This document shows, in pieces, positions 51,737 through 60,672 of a stretch of DNA of 64,000 nucleotides. The stretch is taken from NCBI GenBank assembly GCA_016234495.1, contig JACRBI010000040.1, positions 186,001 through 250,000 on the forward strand, read 5' to 3'. The notes under the pieces are model-generated. The model did not search any database, had not been told where the DNA came from, and worked only from the letters and a program-made list of their open reading frames with translations. Every line of letters begins with the position of its first letter. Positions within the stretch are counted from its first letter, which is position 1. This DNA is from Chloroflexota bacterium. GTDB lineage: Bacteria > Chloroflexota > Anaerolineae > Anaerolineales > Villigracilaceae. Made by a program: the position numbers and the translations under genes.

Positions 51737-53539
51737 TTACAACTCGCAATATCTTTCCACACGCTTGCCGATAATGGCAAGGCTGTCGGCCCAGAATTTC
51801 TTGGTGCGGATGTTGATGCCGAAGCGGTCGGCGAGTTCTGCGGCGCGGTCTTCGCCGGTGGTGGCGAGCAGGTTCTTGTAATCGGGCACGAAGTCTGCGC
51901 CGCGTTTTTGGTAGATGGCGTACAGCCCGGTTGCGAACAACAAGCCAAATGCGTAGGGGTAGTTGTAGAACGACAACCTTGGCTCGTAGTAATGCGGCTT
52001 CCAGGTCCACATGAATTTTTGCAGATACTTCTCGTCGAGGCCGTCGCCATAGGTGGCTTTCTGCGCGCGTTCCATGATGTCATTCAAATCGTCAGCAGAA
52101 AGTTCTGATTGTTCACGGCGTTCGAAGACTTCCTTCTCAAAGAGATACCGCGAATAAATATCCACGACCACGGCGGATGCGTTATTTATCTGCGCCTCCA
52201 GCACTGCCAGCTCTTCCTGCGGATCGGTGACCAGCGACAGGACTGCTTCAGTCACGATCGTCTCACACATGATGGAGGCAGTCTCTGCCAGCGTCATGGG
52301 GGTGATCTGCTGCAACTCGGTCTTGCCAGCTTGATAGGCACATTCGTTATGGAAGGCATGTCCAAGTTCGTGCGCCAGCGTGCTGACCTGATCGAATGAG
52401 CCGTCAAAGTTGCAGAGGATGCGGCTTTCTTTTACGCCCGGGACGCCCATGCAAAATGCTCCGCCGCGTTTTCCGTCGCGCTGTTCGGCGTCGATCCAGT
52501 TATTGTCAAAATTACGCTGGGCGAAAGCCCCGAGTTCGGGGGAGAATTTGTTGAAATTACTGACGATGAAATCGCGGGCTTCTTCAAAAGAGTAAACCTT
52601 GTCGGTCTTACCCATCGGGGCAGAGACATCCCACCACGCCAGTTTTTCCTTGCCGATTAATTTGGCCTTGTGCTTGAAATATTTTCTGAACATCGGGAAG
52701 GAGTCTTTCATCGCATCGAGCATGGCTTTGAGCGTGGCGCGATCCATACGGGAATTTTCAATCGATGAGTGGACTGCATCTTCGCGGCCGCGCTTTTTAT
52801 CCAAAGTCAGCGTTTCACCCTTGACCCCGTTCATGCAGGCGGCCAAAGTTTCTTTGACTCCCTCCCAGGCAATATTCTCCGCTTCGTATCCGCGGCGGCG
52901 GGTGGCTTCATCGGGATGCGAGCGCAGGTTGATCAGCGCGGGCATGGGTAATTTCTCAGTTTTTCCATCCAGTTCAAAGTCGACGGAAAGCTGCGAGGTT
53001 AAAGTCCCCTGCAATTTGCCGAAGGCATTGCCCCCGCTCAAAGTCAGCTCTGCAGCGAGTATTTCCTCCGCTTCACTCATCATGTATTTGGATTGTTCAA
53101 CCGCTTCATTGAGCGTAAACTCATGCGCCTTTGCGGAAGTGTTTGTTTTGGCGGCCTTCTTCACGGCGGCTTTGCCCAGTTTGCCCGCCCACGCCTGGAA
53201 TTTTGTGTTGAGGATGCTGGCCTGGACAGACATCTGCTCGAACTCCGAGAGCGCGCGCATGGCTTCCTTGTTGCGCGAGTCGGTGGTGACGTAGGCGTAA
53301 ATATATGAGCCTAGGGTGTTTGAGAGTTCGAAGAGAGTGTTGAAGCGGTCGACAGATTCGCCGAGCAATTTGCCGAGTTTCTTCGGCTCTGTTTTTGAAT
53401 CTGCTTTGCTGGCTTTTTTGAAGAATATCTCCATTTCATCCAGCAGGGATTTATATTTCTTGATGGCTGATTTAAATTCTTTGGATTCGAGAGAAGGATA
53501 GACGTTGGTCATATCCCAGCGGGGAGCGGAAAGGGTCAC
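51737..53539 (-). CDS. pepF: M3-family oligoendopeptidase F
   Basis: This 600-residue protein has zinc-binding HELGHAFHN (about 385) and the M3 pattern including EARDFIVSNFNKFSPELGAFAQR, YQAGKTELQQITPMTLAETASIMCE and YRIYAIYQ-like ends. It cleaves oligopeptides in the cytoplasm. It starts at GTG 53539 with AGGAG eight bases before it. The gene is single. Confidence 0.94.
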   Translation of the reverse strand: MTLSAPRWDMTNVYPSLESKEFKSAIKKYKSLLDEMEIFFKKASKADSKTEPKKLGKLLGESVDRFNTLFELSNTLGSYIYAYVTTDSRNKEAMRALSEFEQMSVQASILNTKFQAWAGKLGKAAVKKAAKTNTSAKAHEFTLNEAVEQSKYMMSEAEEILAAELTLSGGNAFGKLQGTLTSQLSVDFELDGKTEKLPMPALINLRSHPDEATRRRGYEAENIAWEGVKETLAACMNGVKGETLTLDKKRGREDAVHSSIENSRMDRATLKAMLDAMKDSFPMFRKYFKHKAKLIGKEKLAWWDVSAPMGKTDKVYSFEEARDFIVSNFNKFSPELGAFAQRNFDNNWIDAEQRDGKRGGAFCMGVPGVKESRILCNFDGSFDQVSTLAHELGHAFHNECAYQAGKTELQQITPMTLAETASIMCETIVTEAVLSLVTDPQEELAVLEAQINNASAVVVDIYSRYLFEKEVFERREQSELSADDLNDIMERAQKATYGDGLDEKYLQKFMWTWKPHYYEPRLSFYNYPYAFGLLFATGLYAIYQKRGADFVPDYKNLLATTGEDRAAELADRFGINIRTKKFWADSLAIIGKRVERYCEL

Positions 53540-53653
53540 GGTAATTCTCCTGTTTAGATGGTGTGACGAAAGTATACCAAAGGCTTTGAAATCTCCCTGC
53601 TTGCCATTTCATCTTTAACCTTATACAATCAATTCATCAAATGGAGGTGCTTT

Positions 53654-54127
53654 ATGAAACAGGATCGTTTTTTGGCGGGCATTTTGATCGGTATCGGTGC
53701 GCTGGTTCTTTTTGCGCTGGCGCTGTTCTTCATGCGAAAAGATACAAAGGAATATGTAGTTGCAGATTCCCCCTCGGCGGTGGTTTTTAATTACGCGCTC
53801 GCCGTCACCAACAAGGATTACAAAACAGCCTACTCCTACCTGGCAGATAAGGAATACAAACCCACCTACGAACAGTTCCGCCAATCCTTCTTTAATGGAA
53901 GTGTGAACGCCGATAATGTCGGCGTGGACGTGGGCGAAGCAGAAGTAGACGGAGAGGACGCGCTTGTGAATTTGACTCTGGTTTACAGCGCAAGCGACCC
54001 GTTCTCCGGTGGATACAGCAACACAGACCGCGCCCAACTTGTCCAACAAGACGGCGAGTGGAAGTTGACCTACATGCCTTACAACTTCTGGGGCTATGAT
54101 TGGTATCAGGAACCGATCAACCCGTGA
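53654..54127 (+). CDS. Single-pass membrane protein, NTF2-like/DUF4878-like extracellular domain
   Basis: This 157-residue protein has an N-terminal helix FLAGILIGIGALVLFALALFFM (about 6-27) then an outside domain (SPSAVVFNYALAVTNKDYKTAYSYLADKEYKPTYEQFRQSF...) of the NTF2-like or DUF4878 type that often senses or binds a small molecule. The role is unknown. GGAGGTGC precedes the ATG. Confidence 0.6.
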   Translation: MKQDRFLAGILIGIGALVLFALALFFMRKDTKEYVVADSPSAVVFNYALAVTNKDYKTAYSYLADKEYKPTYEQFRQSFFNGSVNADNVGVDVGEAEVDGEDALVNLTLVYSASDPFSGGYSNTDRAQLVQQDGEWKLTYMPYNFWGYDWYQEPINP

Positions 54128-54181
54128 TTGTGTGGCGCGACATGATGGTTTAAAAAAATATTCCTGTAATGTATTTGCGCA

Positions 54182-54225
54182 GGGCGCGTTCTCTTACGCG
54201 CCCGTCGGCGTGAGAGGACGCCGAC
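54182..54225. repeat. Two back-to-back hairpins
   Basis: GGGCGCGT...ACGCGCCC (54182-54203) abuts GTCGGCGT...ACGCCGAC (54204-54225), each an 8-bp stem with a 6-base loop. No T-run is present. It looks like a small mobile palindrome or an RNA element. Confidence 0.55.
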
Positions 54226-54288
54226 TACGCCGGATTACGTTATTTATTTTTTAATCTTCATAATGCCGCACTACGAAAGGACAATATC

Positions 54289-56208
54289 ATGAAAACAGTC
54301 CGCAGACTTTATTTTTACGCCATCGCCTTCATCAGCTTTGAAGTTGTCCTGTGGGGGGTGATCGGCTTGATCCGATCCATCGTCAACCCCAATCTCATCA
54401 CCGATAACGCGCAGGCATTGGCGCAGGCGCTCTCGCTTATTTTGGTGGGCGTGCCGATATTCCTCGTCCACTGGCTATGGGCGCAGCGCGCATCCGCCAA
54501 AGAGGAGGAGGAAAAGACCGCGACCCTGCGCGCTGTCTTTCTGTACGGAGCGCTCTTTGCCACCCTGATTCCCGCCGTACAAAATCTGCTGGCGCTGATC
54601 AATCGGACGTTTCTCGGCGCGGCGCGCATCTCGTATGAACGCGCCCTGTTAGGCGGCACCCAAAGCTGGCCTGACAACTTGATCGCGATCATTCTTAACC
54701 TGCTGCTGGCTTCTTATTTCTGGAGCATTCTCCGCGCCGAATGGCCGACCCTGCCCGACCTCGAAAACTTCAAAGACATCCGCCGCTTATACCGTTACCT
54801 GTGGGTGCTCTACGGCCTGTTGATGATCGTCTTTGGCGCACAGCAGATATTACGCTTCATCCTTTACATCCCCACAGATGTGATCGGCGACATCGGCCGC
54901 GAGACATTCATCAACGCGACGGCTTTGCTGGTGATCGGCGCGCCGATCTGGTTCTATGCCTGGCGCTTCGTTCAGGACTCCTTGCCTGATCCTGCTGAAA
55001 GCGGCTCGGTCATACGCCTTGTCATTCTCTACCTGCTCTCGCTCGGCGGGACGATCACTGTGCTGACGGCGGGCGGCAACCTCCTTTACATTCTGCTTGG
55101 CCGCCTCTTCGGCGAGTCAATTCCAACTCCCGATCTGATTCAAAAAATCAGCGGGCCGCTGTCTGTGGCAATTCCCTTCGGCGCGTTATGGGGCTATTAC
55201 GGCAACTGGTTAAACCTGCGCTTTGTATCTGAAGAAAATATTCCGCGCCGTTCCGGAATGAAGCGGATTTACTTCTATATTCTTTCTGCCATTGGTCTGA
55301 CGACCGCCTTCGTCGGCGCGAACATGCTGCTTTCTGTGGCGGTTGACTTGCTTGTAAAACCTTCCGAAACGATGGTCGGGGATGCATTTAGTTCTCAACT
55401 GGCTGCTGCGCTGGCTGTGACTATTGTGGGGCTGCCGCTCTGGTTGATGACGTGGCGTCCCGTGCAGGCTGACGCGCTGACTGACGGCGATGTTGGCGAC
55501 CATGCGCGGCGTTCCATTATCCGCAAGGCATATTTGTACCTTGCCTTGTTCGCGGCGGTGATCGGTGGCATGGCTTCGGCCGGTGGGTTGATATTTACGC
55601 TGATCAATGCCTTGCTGGGCGGCGATAAATCGGATTTTGTCAATTCGATCCTCAACACTCTGCAAACTCTGGTCTTGTTCGTGGTCTTGCTGCTCTATCA
55701 TCTCTCTGCGTTGCGAAAGGACGGCGCCGCGCGCGCTGATGCGCTGGAGGCGAAGCAGGAACAATTCAGTGTGCTGGTCTTTGATAATCACGGCGGCAGG
55801 TTTGGTGAGTCGGTCAAGGCTGCTTTCGCAAAACACGCGGCTAAAGTCCCGTTGAAGGTGGTCAGCGCAGGCGAAGCAATCCCAGCGGATTTGAAGGTCA
55901 GTGCGGTGATCATGCCGGGCTCACTGGCTGTGAACACGCCGGAAAATGTCGAGGTGTGGATGAACTCCTTTAACGGGAGCAGGCTCATCGTCACGGATGA
56001 TGCGGCGGGCGTTTTCTGGGTGAATGACCTTGGGCAGGCGGCTCAATCGGCGCGGGCACTGGCCGAAGGGCAGGAAGTCCGCCCGCAATCCGGGGCAAGA
56101 ACATCCTCTGTGTGGACGACTGTTGCTTATGTTTTCGCGGCATTGTTTGCATTGCAACTGGCTTTCATGCTGCTGATGTTTGGCGTGTCAATGGTCGCTG
56201 GTTTTTAA
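54289..56208 (+). CDS. DUF5671-type multi-pass membrane protein with internal repeats
   Basis: In this 639-residue protein about six similar units of two helices (RRLYFYAIAFISFEVVLWGVIGLIRSI, RAVFLYGALFATLIPAVQNLLALI, RRLYRYLWVLYGLLMIVFGAQQILRFIL, and further) repeat with arginine or lysine at the start of each, matching the DUF5671 pattern. The C-terminal 150 residues form a soluble part (SVLVFDNHGGRFGESVKAAFAKHA) and a final membrane helix (about 615-635). The function is unknown. It is encoded just before dnaN. Confidence 0.8.
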   Translation: MKTVRRLYFYAIAFISFEVVLWGVIGLIRSIVNPNLITDNAQALAQALSLILVGVPIFLVHWLWAQRASAKEEEEKTATLRAVFLYGALFATLIPAVQNLLALINRTFLGAARISYERALLGGTQSWPDNLIAIILNLLLASYFWSILRAEWPTLPDLENFKDIRRLYRYLWVLYGLLMIVFGAQQILRFILYIPTDVIGDIGRETFINATALLVIGAPIWFYAWRFVQDSLPDPAESGSVIRLVILYLLSLGGTITVLTAGGNLLYILLGRLFGESIPTPDLIQKISGPLSVAIPFGALWGYYGNWLNLRFVSEENIPRRSGMKRIYFYILSAIGLTTAFVGANMLLSVAVDLLVKPSETMVGDAFSSQLAAALAVTIVGLPLWLMTWRPVQADALTDGDVGDHARRSIIRKAYLYLALFAAVIGGMASAGGLIFTLINALLGGDKSDFVNSILNTLQTLVLFVVLLLYHLSALRKDGAARADALEAKQEQFSVLVFDNHGGRFGESVKAAFAKHAAKVPLKVVSAGEAIPADLKVSAVIMPGSLAVNTPENVEVWMNSFNGSRLIVTDDAAGVFWVNDLGQAAQSARALAEGQEVRPQSGARTSSVWTTVAYVFAALFALQLAFMLLMFGVSMVAGF

Positions 56209-56251
56209 TGATATACTTTCGAAAAATTTTTATCACCGAGGGCGATAACCT

Positions 56252-57385
56252 ATGAAAGTAACAGTGCTTCAAGAGAACCTTGCACGCGGTTTGAGTGTAG
56301 TATCCCGCGCTGTTTCGCCGCGCAGTACGCTTCCCGTTCTTTCCAACATTTTGATTGCAACCGACGAAGGCCGCTTGCGACTCTCTGCAACCAACCTTGA
56401 GTTGGGCATTACTTGTTGGATCGCGGCGCGTATTGATGAAGAGGGTTCTACCACTGTGCCGGCGCGCACCTTCGGTGACCTGGTGAATACCCTGCCCGGC
56501 GATCAGGTGCAGTTGTCTCTGGATGTAAAAACCCAAAACCTGCATGTCAAAGGCGGAACCTCGAACAACGACATCAAGTGCATAGACGCTCAGGAATTCC
56601 CACCATTGCCCACGCCTGAAATGGAAGGCGCGATGCAGTTGAATGTGGCTGATTTCAAAGAAATGATTCAGCAGGTGGTCTTTGCTGCTTCGACAGATGA
56701 ATCGCGCCCGGTGTTGATGGGTGTGCTGCTGCATGTCGAAAAAGACAAATTGACCATGGCCGCAGCGGACGGTTTCCGTCTTTCTGTGCGCAAGGCTGTG
56801 CTGTCCAATCCGTCGGCGCACCCGTTGAATGTGATCATTCCGGCGCGGGCGTTGAGTGAGCTGGCGCGTGTGGCGACAGATCATGAAGAACCCATCTACA
56901 TGGTCGTGCCGAAAAATCGCGGACAGGTTTTGTTCCGCGTGAAAGATGTGGAAGTCGTCTCGCAGTTGATCGATGGAACTTTCCCCGATTATCAACAGAT
57001 CATTCCGCGCAATTACAAATCACGCACGTTGGTTTCGACCGCGTCTTTGTTGAAGGCTTGCAAGCAGGCGGAAATTTTTGCCCGCGAAGGTTCAAATGTT
57101 GCCCGCTTTGATATTAAGCAATCCAACGGAGAGATGCAGCCGAGCGAAGTTGAAATTTCCGCGACTTCAGAAGAGACTGGCAAGAACGAAACCATCGTCG
57201 AAGCCACAGTGGATGGCGGCAGCGTCTTGATCGCGTTCAATGTGAAGTTTTTACGTGAAGCATTGGAAGTCATCAAGACGCCAAACGTTGCGCTCGAAAC
57301 GTCCGCGGCGAATGCGCCCGGTGTGGTCAGGCCGGTGGGTGATGATAACTTCCTGCATGTCATCATGCCGATGCATTTGGGATAA
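56252..57385 (+). CDS. dnaN: DNA polymerase III beta sliding clamp
   Basis: This 377-residue protein is the full-length clamp. MKVTVLQENLARGLSVVSRAVSPRSTLPVLSNILI is the domain I start, and PVLMGVLLHVE...GFRLSVRKA, DVEVVSQLIDGTFPDYQQIIP and the C-terminal DNFLHVIMPMHL block follow. The clamp tethers polymerase to DNA. GAGGGCGATAACC precedes the ATG and TATACT lies at about 56212. It is about 19 kb from the putative origin. dnaA is not adjacent. Confidence 0.96.
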   Translation: MKVTVLQENLARGLSVVSRAVSPRSTLPVLSNILIATDEGRLRLSATNLELGITCWIAARIDEEGSTTVPARTFGDLVNTLPGDQVQLSLDVKTQNLHVKGGTSNNDIKCIDAQEFPPLPTPEMEGAMQLNVADFKEMIQQVVFAASTDESRPVLMGVLLHVEKDKLTMAAADGFRLSVRKAVLSNPSAHPLNVIIPARALSELARVATDHEEPIYMVVPKNRGQVLFRVKDVEVVSQLIDGTFPDYQQIIPRNYKSRTLVSTASLLKACKQAEIFAREGSNVARFDIKQSNGEMQPSEVEISATSEETGKNETIVEATVDGGSVLIAFNVKFLREALEVIKTPNVALETSAANAPGVVRPVGDDNFLHVIMPMHLG

Positions 57386-57408
57386 GAACGAATTAAAAGT
57401 TGCGAATG

Positions 57409-57442
57409 AAAAATCGCCGGTGAAAATGACCGGCGATTTTTT
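57409..57442 (+). terminator. Intrinsic terminator after dnaN
   Basis: AAAAATCGCCGG and CCGGCGATTTTTT pair around TGAAAATGA with a T-run. Confidence 0.9.
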
Positions 57443-57471
57443 GATCTGATTAATCAGAACATATGTTCTGT

Positions 57472-58260
57472 TTACAAGACTAGTAAAACGTGCAAAACAA
57501 TGTCGGCTGAGAAATGTGCGACCATTGCTGATTCAAGTCCGTGTTTTTGATAAAGCCAGCCAAACATGATGCCGCCTATCGAGTTCAGCGCCACCGTCCG
57601 TATTACAACCAACGTGGTTAGTGGAACAAGCGTGGAGACGGCTGGTAAATGCCCAAGCCCAAACAAGATTGCGGCAAGAATATTTGCTATCCAAAATATT
57701 ATGGTTGTCGGCTTTCTATCCTGTGTTTTGCTAATAAATGATCCAAGCCATGCCAGTAATGACATTACAAATAATCGCAGGAGGATCTCTTCTGCAATGC
57801 CGCCATAGAATGATGCAAGGAAACCTTTCCATGCGGCTGGCTGGGCGGTTGAATTTAGAGCCGTTGTATTTGATCCAAGTTCTTGAATTATTGCGGGTTG
57901 AAAGATGTATGCATCAAGTCCGATAATCAATAAAGATGCCAGCACGCCCAGTCCAATACTGATCGGTAAAAACGCACGTACTTTGTTAAATGTTGATTCG
58001 CCTCGAGTAACAGAATCCAGAATGGGCGCCCCAAGTCCGATGCGCTTTGCAAGAAGCATTCCTAAAAATATACAGACTGCGAAAAGCAATCCGTTTTGAA
58101 TGATCTGTATGGCAATAAAAAGAGGAAATGGAATTGGCAGGTCCAGTTGCTCAAGCGCGCCAGACTGAAGTTCAAGGGTATATGGCAGAATTGCGATGAC
58201 GGCAATAACTGATGCCACCCAAAGGATAAGAAACACCCGCCAATTAATGATCGTTTTCAT
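57472..58260 (-). CDS. CPBP-family intramembrane metalloprotease (Abi-type)
   Basis: Starting at ATG 58260 with AGGAG upstream, 262 residues have about eight membrane helices. GGIAEEILLRLFVMSLLAWLG supplies the EE-x3-R motif and FGLGHLPAV plus HFSADIVLHV the His residues of the CPBP active site. Members process prenylated or signal-type membrane substrates and often act in bacteriocin self-immunity. It is the last gene of the regulator/slipin/SdpI/DUF4177 run on the minus strand. Confidence 0.85.
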   Translation of the reverse strand: MKTIINWRVFLILWVASVIAVIAILPYTLELQSGALEQLDLPIPFPLFIAIQIIQNGLLFAVCIFLGMLLAKRIGLGAPILDSVTRGESTFNKVRAFLPISIGLGVLASLLIIGLDAYIFQPAIIQELGSNTTALNSTAQPAAWKGFLASFYGGIAEEILLRLFVMSLLAWLGSFISKTQDRKPTTIIFWIANILAAILFGLGHLPAVSTLVPLTTLVVIRTVALNSIGGIMFGWLYQKHGLESAMVAHFSADIVLHVLLVL

Positions 58261-58309
58261 TTTGCTCCTGTTTGATATATGCAGGGAGTCCTGCGCGATA
58301 TGGTTATTC

Positions 58310-58528
58310 TTATTGCGGCATCGAGCGGGCGCGTCTCGCCTCACGTGTCAGCGGACGTTTGGCAACGACGGTCACTTTACCGCTTCCTTCGGGAGTGTAA
58401 ACGTGAGTCACTTCCCAGCCCTCAACGCCCCAATCGTTCAGCATGGCTTCGATGTTTTCGTCTTTTGTGCCAAAGATGCTGCCGATTGTCTGCACGCGAT
58501 ATTCCCATTGTTTAAGTTCTTCGTTCAT
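58310..58528 (-). CDS. DUF4177 domain small protein
   Basis: This 72-residue protein (KQWEYRVQTIGSIFG..., ending with a GWEVTHVYT beta-hairpin) has the DUF4177 pattern, a small widespread fold often found near transport or regulatory genes. CAGGAG precedes the ATG. Its job is unknown. It lies between the SdpI-like gene (with the parS-like palindrome in the gap) and the CPBP protease. Confidence 0.8.
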   Translation of the reverse strand: MNEELKQWEYRVQTIGSIFGTKDENIEAMLNDWGVEGWEVTHVYTPEGSGKVTVVAKRPLTREARRARSMPQ

Positions 58529-58554
58529 TTCAACTCCTGTTTGGCAAAGGACCG

Positions 58555-58582
58555 CCCGCCGGTTTCACGTGAAACCGGCGGG
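58555..58582. promoter_or_regulatory. parS-like palindrome (candidate ParB site)
   Basis: CCCGCCGGTTTCACGTGAAACCGGCGGG is a perfect 28-bp palindrome. Its centre GTTTCACGTGAAAC matches the invariant core of the bacterial chromosomal parS site (consensus TGTTTCACGTGAAACA) in 14 of 16 bases (the outermost two differ). It is placed between the SdpI-like and DUF4177 genes, about 21 kb from the putative origin, within the range usual for parS. Confidence 0.7.
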
Positions 58583-58599
58583 ACAGGCTTCAGTTATTC

Positions 58600-59250
58600 C
58601 TACGCCTTTGTTTCGTTTCGATAGAGGAGATAGGAATAGACCATGAGGAACAACGTCGAGCCAATCAGCGGGACGAACATCAGCCAGAAAGCTGTCATAC
58701 CGCCGAAGAATCCTCCAGCGATGGCGAATGCTCCAGAAAGCATGAACAGGATCGAGCCAAGCTGATGCGTCTTGTCCCAGACGGTATCGCTGGAGAGAGT
58801 CCACGGGGTACGTATCCCGATGAAGAAGTTGCGCTTTGCCTTCCGCAGCAAATATCCGATGGCAAAGAATAACACTCCCATGAAGGGCAGCATGGCTGTG
58901 CTCATCTTGAAGCTCTGGTAACCGAGGCTCCAGGCCAGCGTCAGTTTGTGGACGTAAAGCATGAAGACGACGATCAGCACGATGAAGATGTTGAAGGCCT
59001 CACGGAATTGCGCAATGTTCGCCTTGAGTGGGTCGATGTTTGGAATGACGAGGAACAGAACCATCATTCCAAGCGTGACGAGCGGCATGAGGAACACGCC
59101 CCAGAATTTGGATATGTAACCATCCACTTCATCGTTGACGTTCCAATGCGAAGCCATCTGGTCGGGGAGTTGATTCCACAATACGACCCCGGCAATCAGG
59201 GCAATGACGATCAAGGTGAACCCAATTATGGTGGTGATTTTTGTAGTCAT
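58600..59250 (-). CDS. SdpI-like membrane protein (DUF1648 family)
   Basis: Starting at ATG 59250 with AAAAAGGAAAC ahead, 216 residues have six membrane helices. The block WNQLPDQMASHWNVNDEVDGYISKFWGVFLMPLV and the C-terminal FFIGIRTPWTLSSDTVWDKTH are the SdpI/DUF1648 signature. SdpI protects B. subtilis from its own SdpC toxin. Here no toxin gene is adjacent, so it may give protection from foreign peptides. It is the third gene of the GntR/slipin run. Confidence 0.87.
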   Translation of the reverse strand: MTTKITTIIGFTLIVIALIAGVVLWNQLPDQMASHWNVNDEVDGYISKFWGVFLMPLVTLGMMVLFLVIPNIDPLKANIAQFREAFNIFIVLIVVFMLYVHKLTLAWSLGYQSFKMSTAMLPFMGVLFFAIGYLLRKAKRNFFIGIRTPWTLSSDTVWDKTHQLGSILFMLSGAFAIAGGFFGGMTAFWLMFVPLIGSTLFLMVYSYLLYRNETKA

Positions 59251-59269
59251 TTTTGTTTCCTTTTTGAGT

Positions 59270-59285
59270 CGTTTCACATGAAACG
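59270..59285. promoter_or_regulatory. Second parS-like site (imperfect)
   Basis: CGTTTCACATGAAACG matches parS consensus TGTTTCACGTGAAACA except for one central G-to-A and the two end bases. It lies 690 bases from the perfect one, between the slipin and SdpI-like genes. Confidence 0.5.
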
Positions 59286-59287
59286 GA

Positions 59288-60229
59288 TTATTTTTCCTTG
59301 GGCAGGTTGTTTTGCGCCAGCGAGACCATGCCGCTCATTCCGCCGAGATTCATTGAGTCGACTGCGGAGGATGGGACGATCACCAGCGCGCCTTTTTCTT
59401 TCAGCCCTTCAAATAGCATGTTCATCGCGCGTAGATGCAGAGCGGTCGGGTTGTTGACATAAGCTTTTGACGCTTCCGCAAATGAGGCTGCGATCTGCTG
59501 TTCCGATTCGCCGAGGATTACGCGGGATTGTCGTTCGCGCTCAGCCTGCGCCTGACGCGACATCGCGTTTTCAAGGTCGGGCGGGATGATCACATCACGG
59601 ATTTCGACAGATTGCACGGTCACTCCCCAGGGAGTTGTTCGTTCGTCAATGATTTTTTGCAGGTCATCATCCATTTTGGCGCGGCCGATGAGGATGTCTG
59701 CCAGAGACATTTGGCCGATGATCTCGCGCAGCGCGGTCTGTGCCGCCCACGAAATTGCCGAGTTGTAATCGGTCACTTCGAGAGCGGCTTTTTCAGCATC
59801 CCACACGACCCAGAACAAAACTGCGTCCACATCCACTGGCACAGTGTCTTTTGTGAGCGTTTTTTCCGCCGAGAACGAAGTCACAGCCACGCGATGGTCA
59901 ATCCACATCACCGCAGTGTCAATGATTGGGATGATCCAGAACAGGCCGGGGCCTTTCAAACCGGTGAACTTGCCGAGTCTGAGCACCACCACTTTTTCCC
60001 ATTGCGATGCGACCTTCATCGCAAACAAAAAATAAATGCCGATGAACGTCCAGCCGAGCACCCAGGCACCGAGCACTGCGTCAGGATAGCGTCCGTCTCC
60101 CATGATCGCACCCAGGGTCGCGATGACCAGGAATACGCCGAACAATGCGCCGGCGACCGGCGCAATATGCTGGTCATCCTTTTTTGCCGCCTTTTTTTCG
60201 ATTGCTGACTTAAGAAATTTTGTGTTCAT
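59288..60229 (-). CDS. Slipin-type SPFH/stomatin membrane protein
   Basis: In this 313-residue protein two hydrophobic segments (about 22-75) are followed by the SPFH domain (VVVLRLGKFTGLKGPGLFWIIPIIDTAVMWIDHRVAV...) and the helical AEASKAYVNNPTALHLRAMNMLFEG end. Slipins form ring-like membrane assemblies and often pair with NfeD proteases. No nfeD is present here. GGAGAATG precedes the ATG. It is cotranscribed with the preceding regulator and the following SdpI-like gene. Confidence 0.88.
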   Translation of the reverse strand: MNTKFLKSAIEKKAAKKDDQHIAPVAGALFGVFLVIATLGAIMGDGRYPDAVLGAWVLGWTFIGIYFLFAMKVASQWEKVVVLRLGKFTGLKGPGLFWIIPIIDTAVMWIDHRVAVTSFSAEKTLTKDTVPVDVDAVLFWVVWDAEKAALEVTDYNSAISWAAQTALREIIGQMSLADILIGRAKMDDDLQKIIDERTTPWGVTVQSVEIRDVIIPPDLENAMSRQAQAERERQSRVILGESEQQIAASFAEASKAYVNNPTALHLRAMNMLFEGLKEKGALVIVPSSAVDSMNLGGMSGMVSLAQNNLPKEK

Positions 60230-60252
60230 TTTTACATTCTCCTGTTTTATAA

Positions 60253-60672
60253 CTATTCACTGTCGGTGATAATCGCTTCTTTCATGGACTTCAAATTGTC
60301 TCTGACCATCTGGCTGACTTCACGCTCTGAGAAGCCCAGCCGAAAGGCCTCATTGATGAATCTCTGTGTCAGCGCCGATAGCGATTCGTACCGTAATCGT
60401 ACACTGACTTCCGGCGGCGGAATCTCTGTAATGAATGTGCCTCTTCCTTGCTGCGTCGAAATGATGCGCTCTTCATCAAGTATGCGGTAGGCGCGCGCCA
60501 CAGTGTTGAAGTTGACTCGTAATTCCTGTGCCATTGCACGGACTGTTGGCAATTGGTCGCCGGGCTTGAGTATCCCATTTACCAGCTGGCTTTGGATCTG
60601 GTTTACGATCTGAGTGTATATCGGCAGTCCCGATCGGTCGTCTAAAAGTAGGGTGAGTTTTGCTTCTTCCAT
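60253..60672 (-). CDS. GntR-family regulator (YtrA-like)
   Basis: In this 139-residue protein the winged helix (LPIYTQIVNQIQSQLVNGILKPGDQLPTVRAMAQELRVNFNTVARAYRILDEERI, the standard GntR form) is followed only by a short helical tail, as in the YtrA subfamily, with no sugar- or aminotransferase-type effector domain. YtrA-like repressors often control genes against cell-wall antibiotics or membrane stress. It is the first gene of the module and probably autoregulates, using the repeated ATTGTA sites upstream. Confidence 0.9.
   Translation of the reverse strand: MEEAKLTLLLDDRSGLPIYTQIVNQIQSQLVNGILKPGDQLPTVRAMAQELRVNFNTVARAYRILDEERIISTQQGRGTFITEIPPPEVSVRLRYESLSALTQRFINEAFRLGFSEREVSQMVRDNLKSMKEAIITDSE

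Noticed and set aside
60253-60672. PdxR/MocR-type regulator of the pdxS/pdxT operon, suggested by its divergent position
   Set aside because: It has no aminotransferase-like effector domain (139 residues only). It is a YtrA-type GntR protein cotranscribed with the slipin module.
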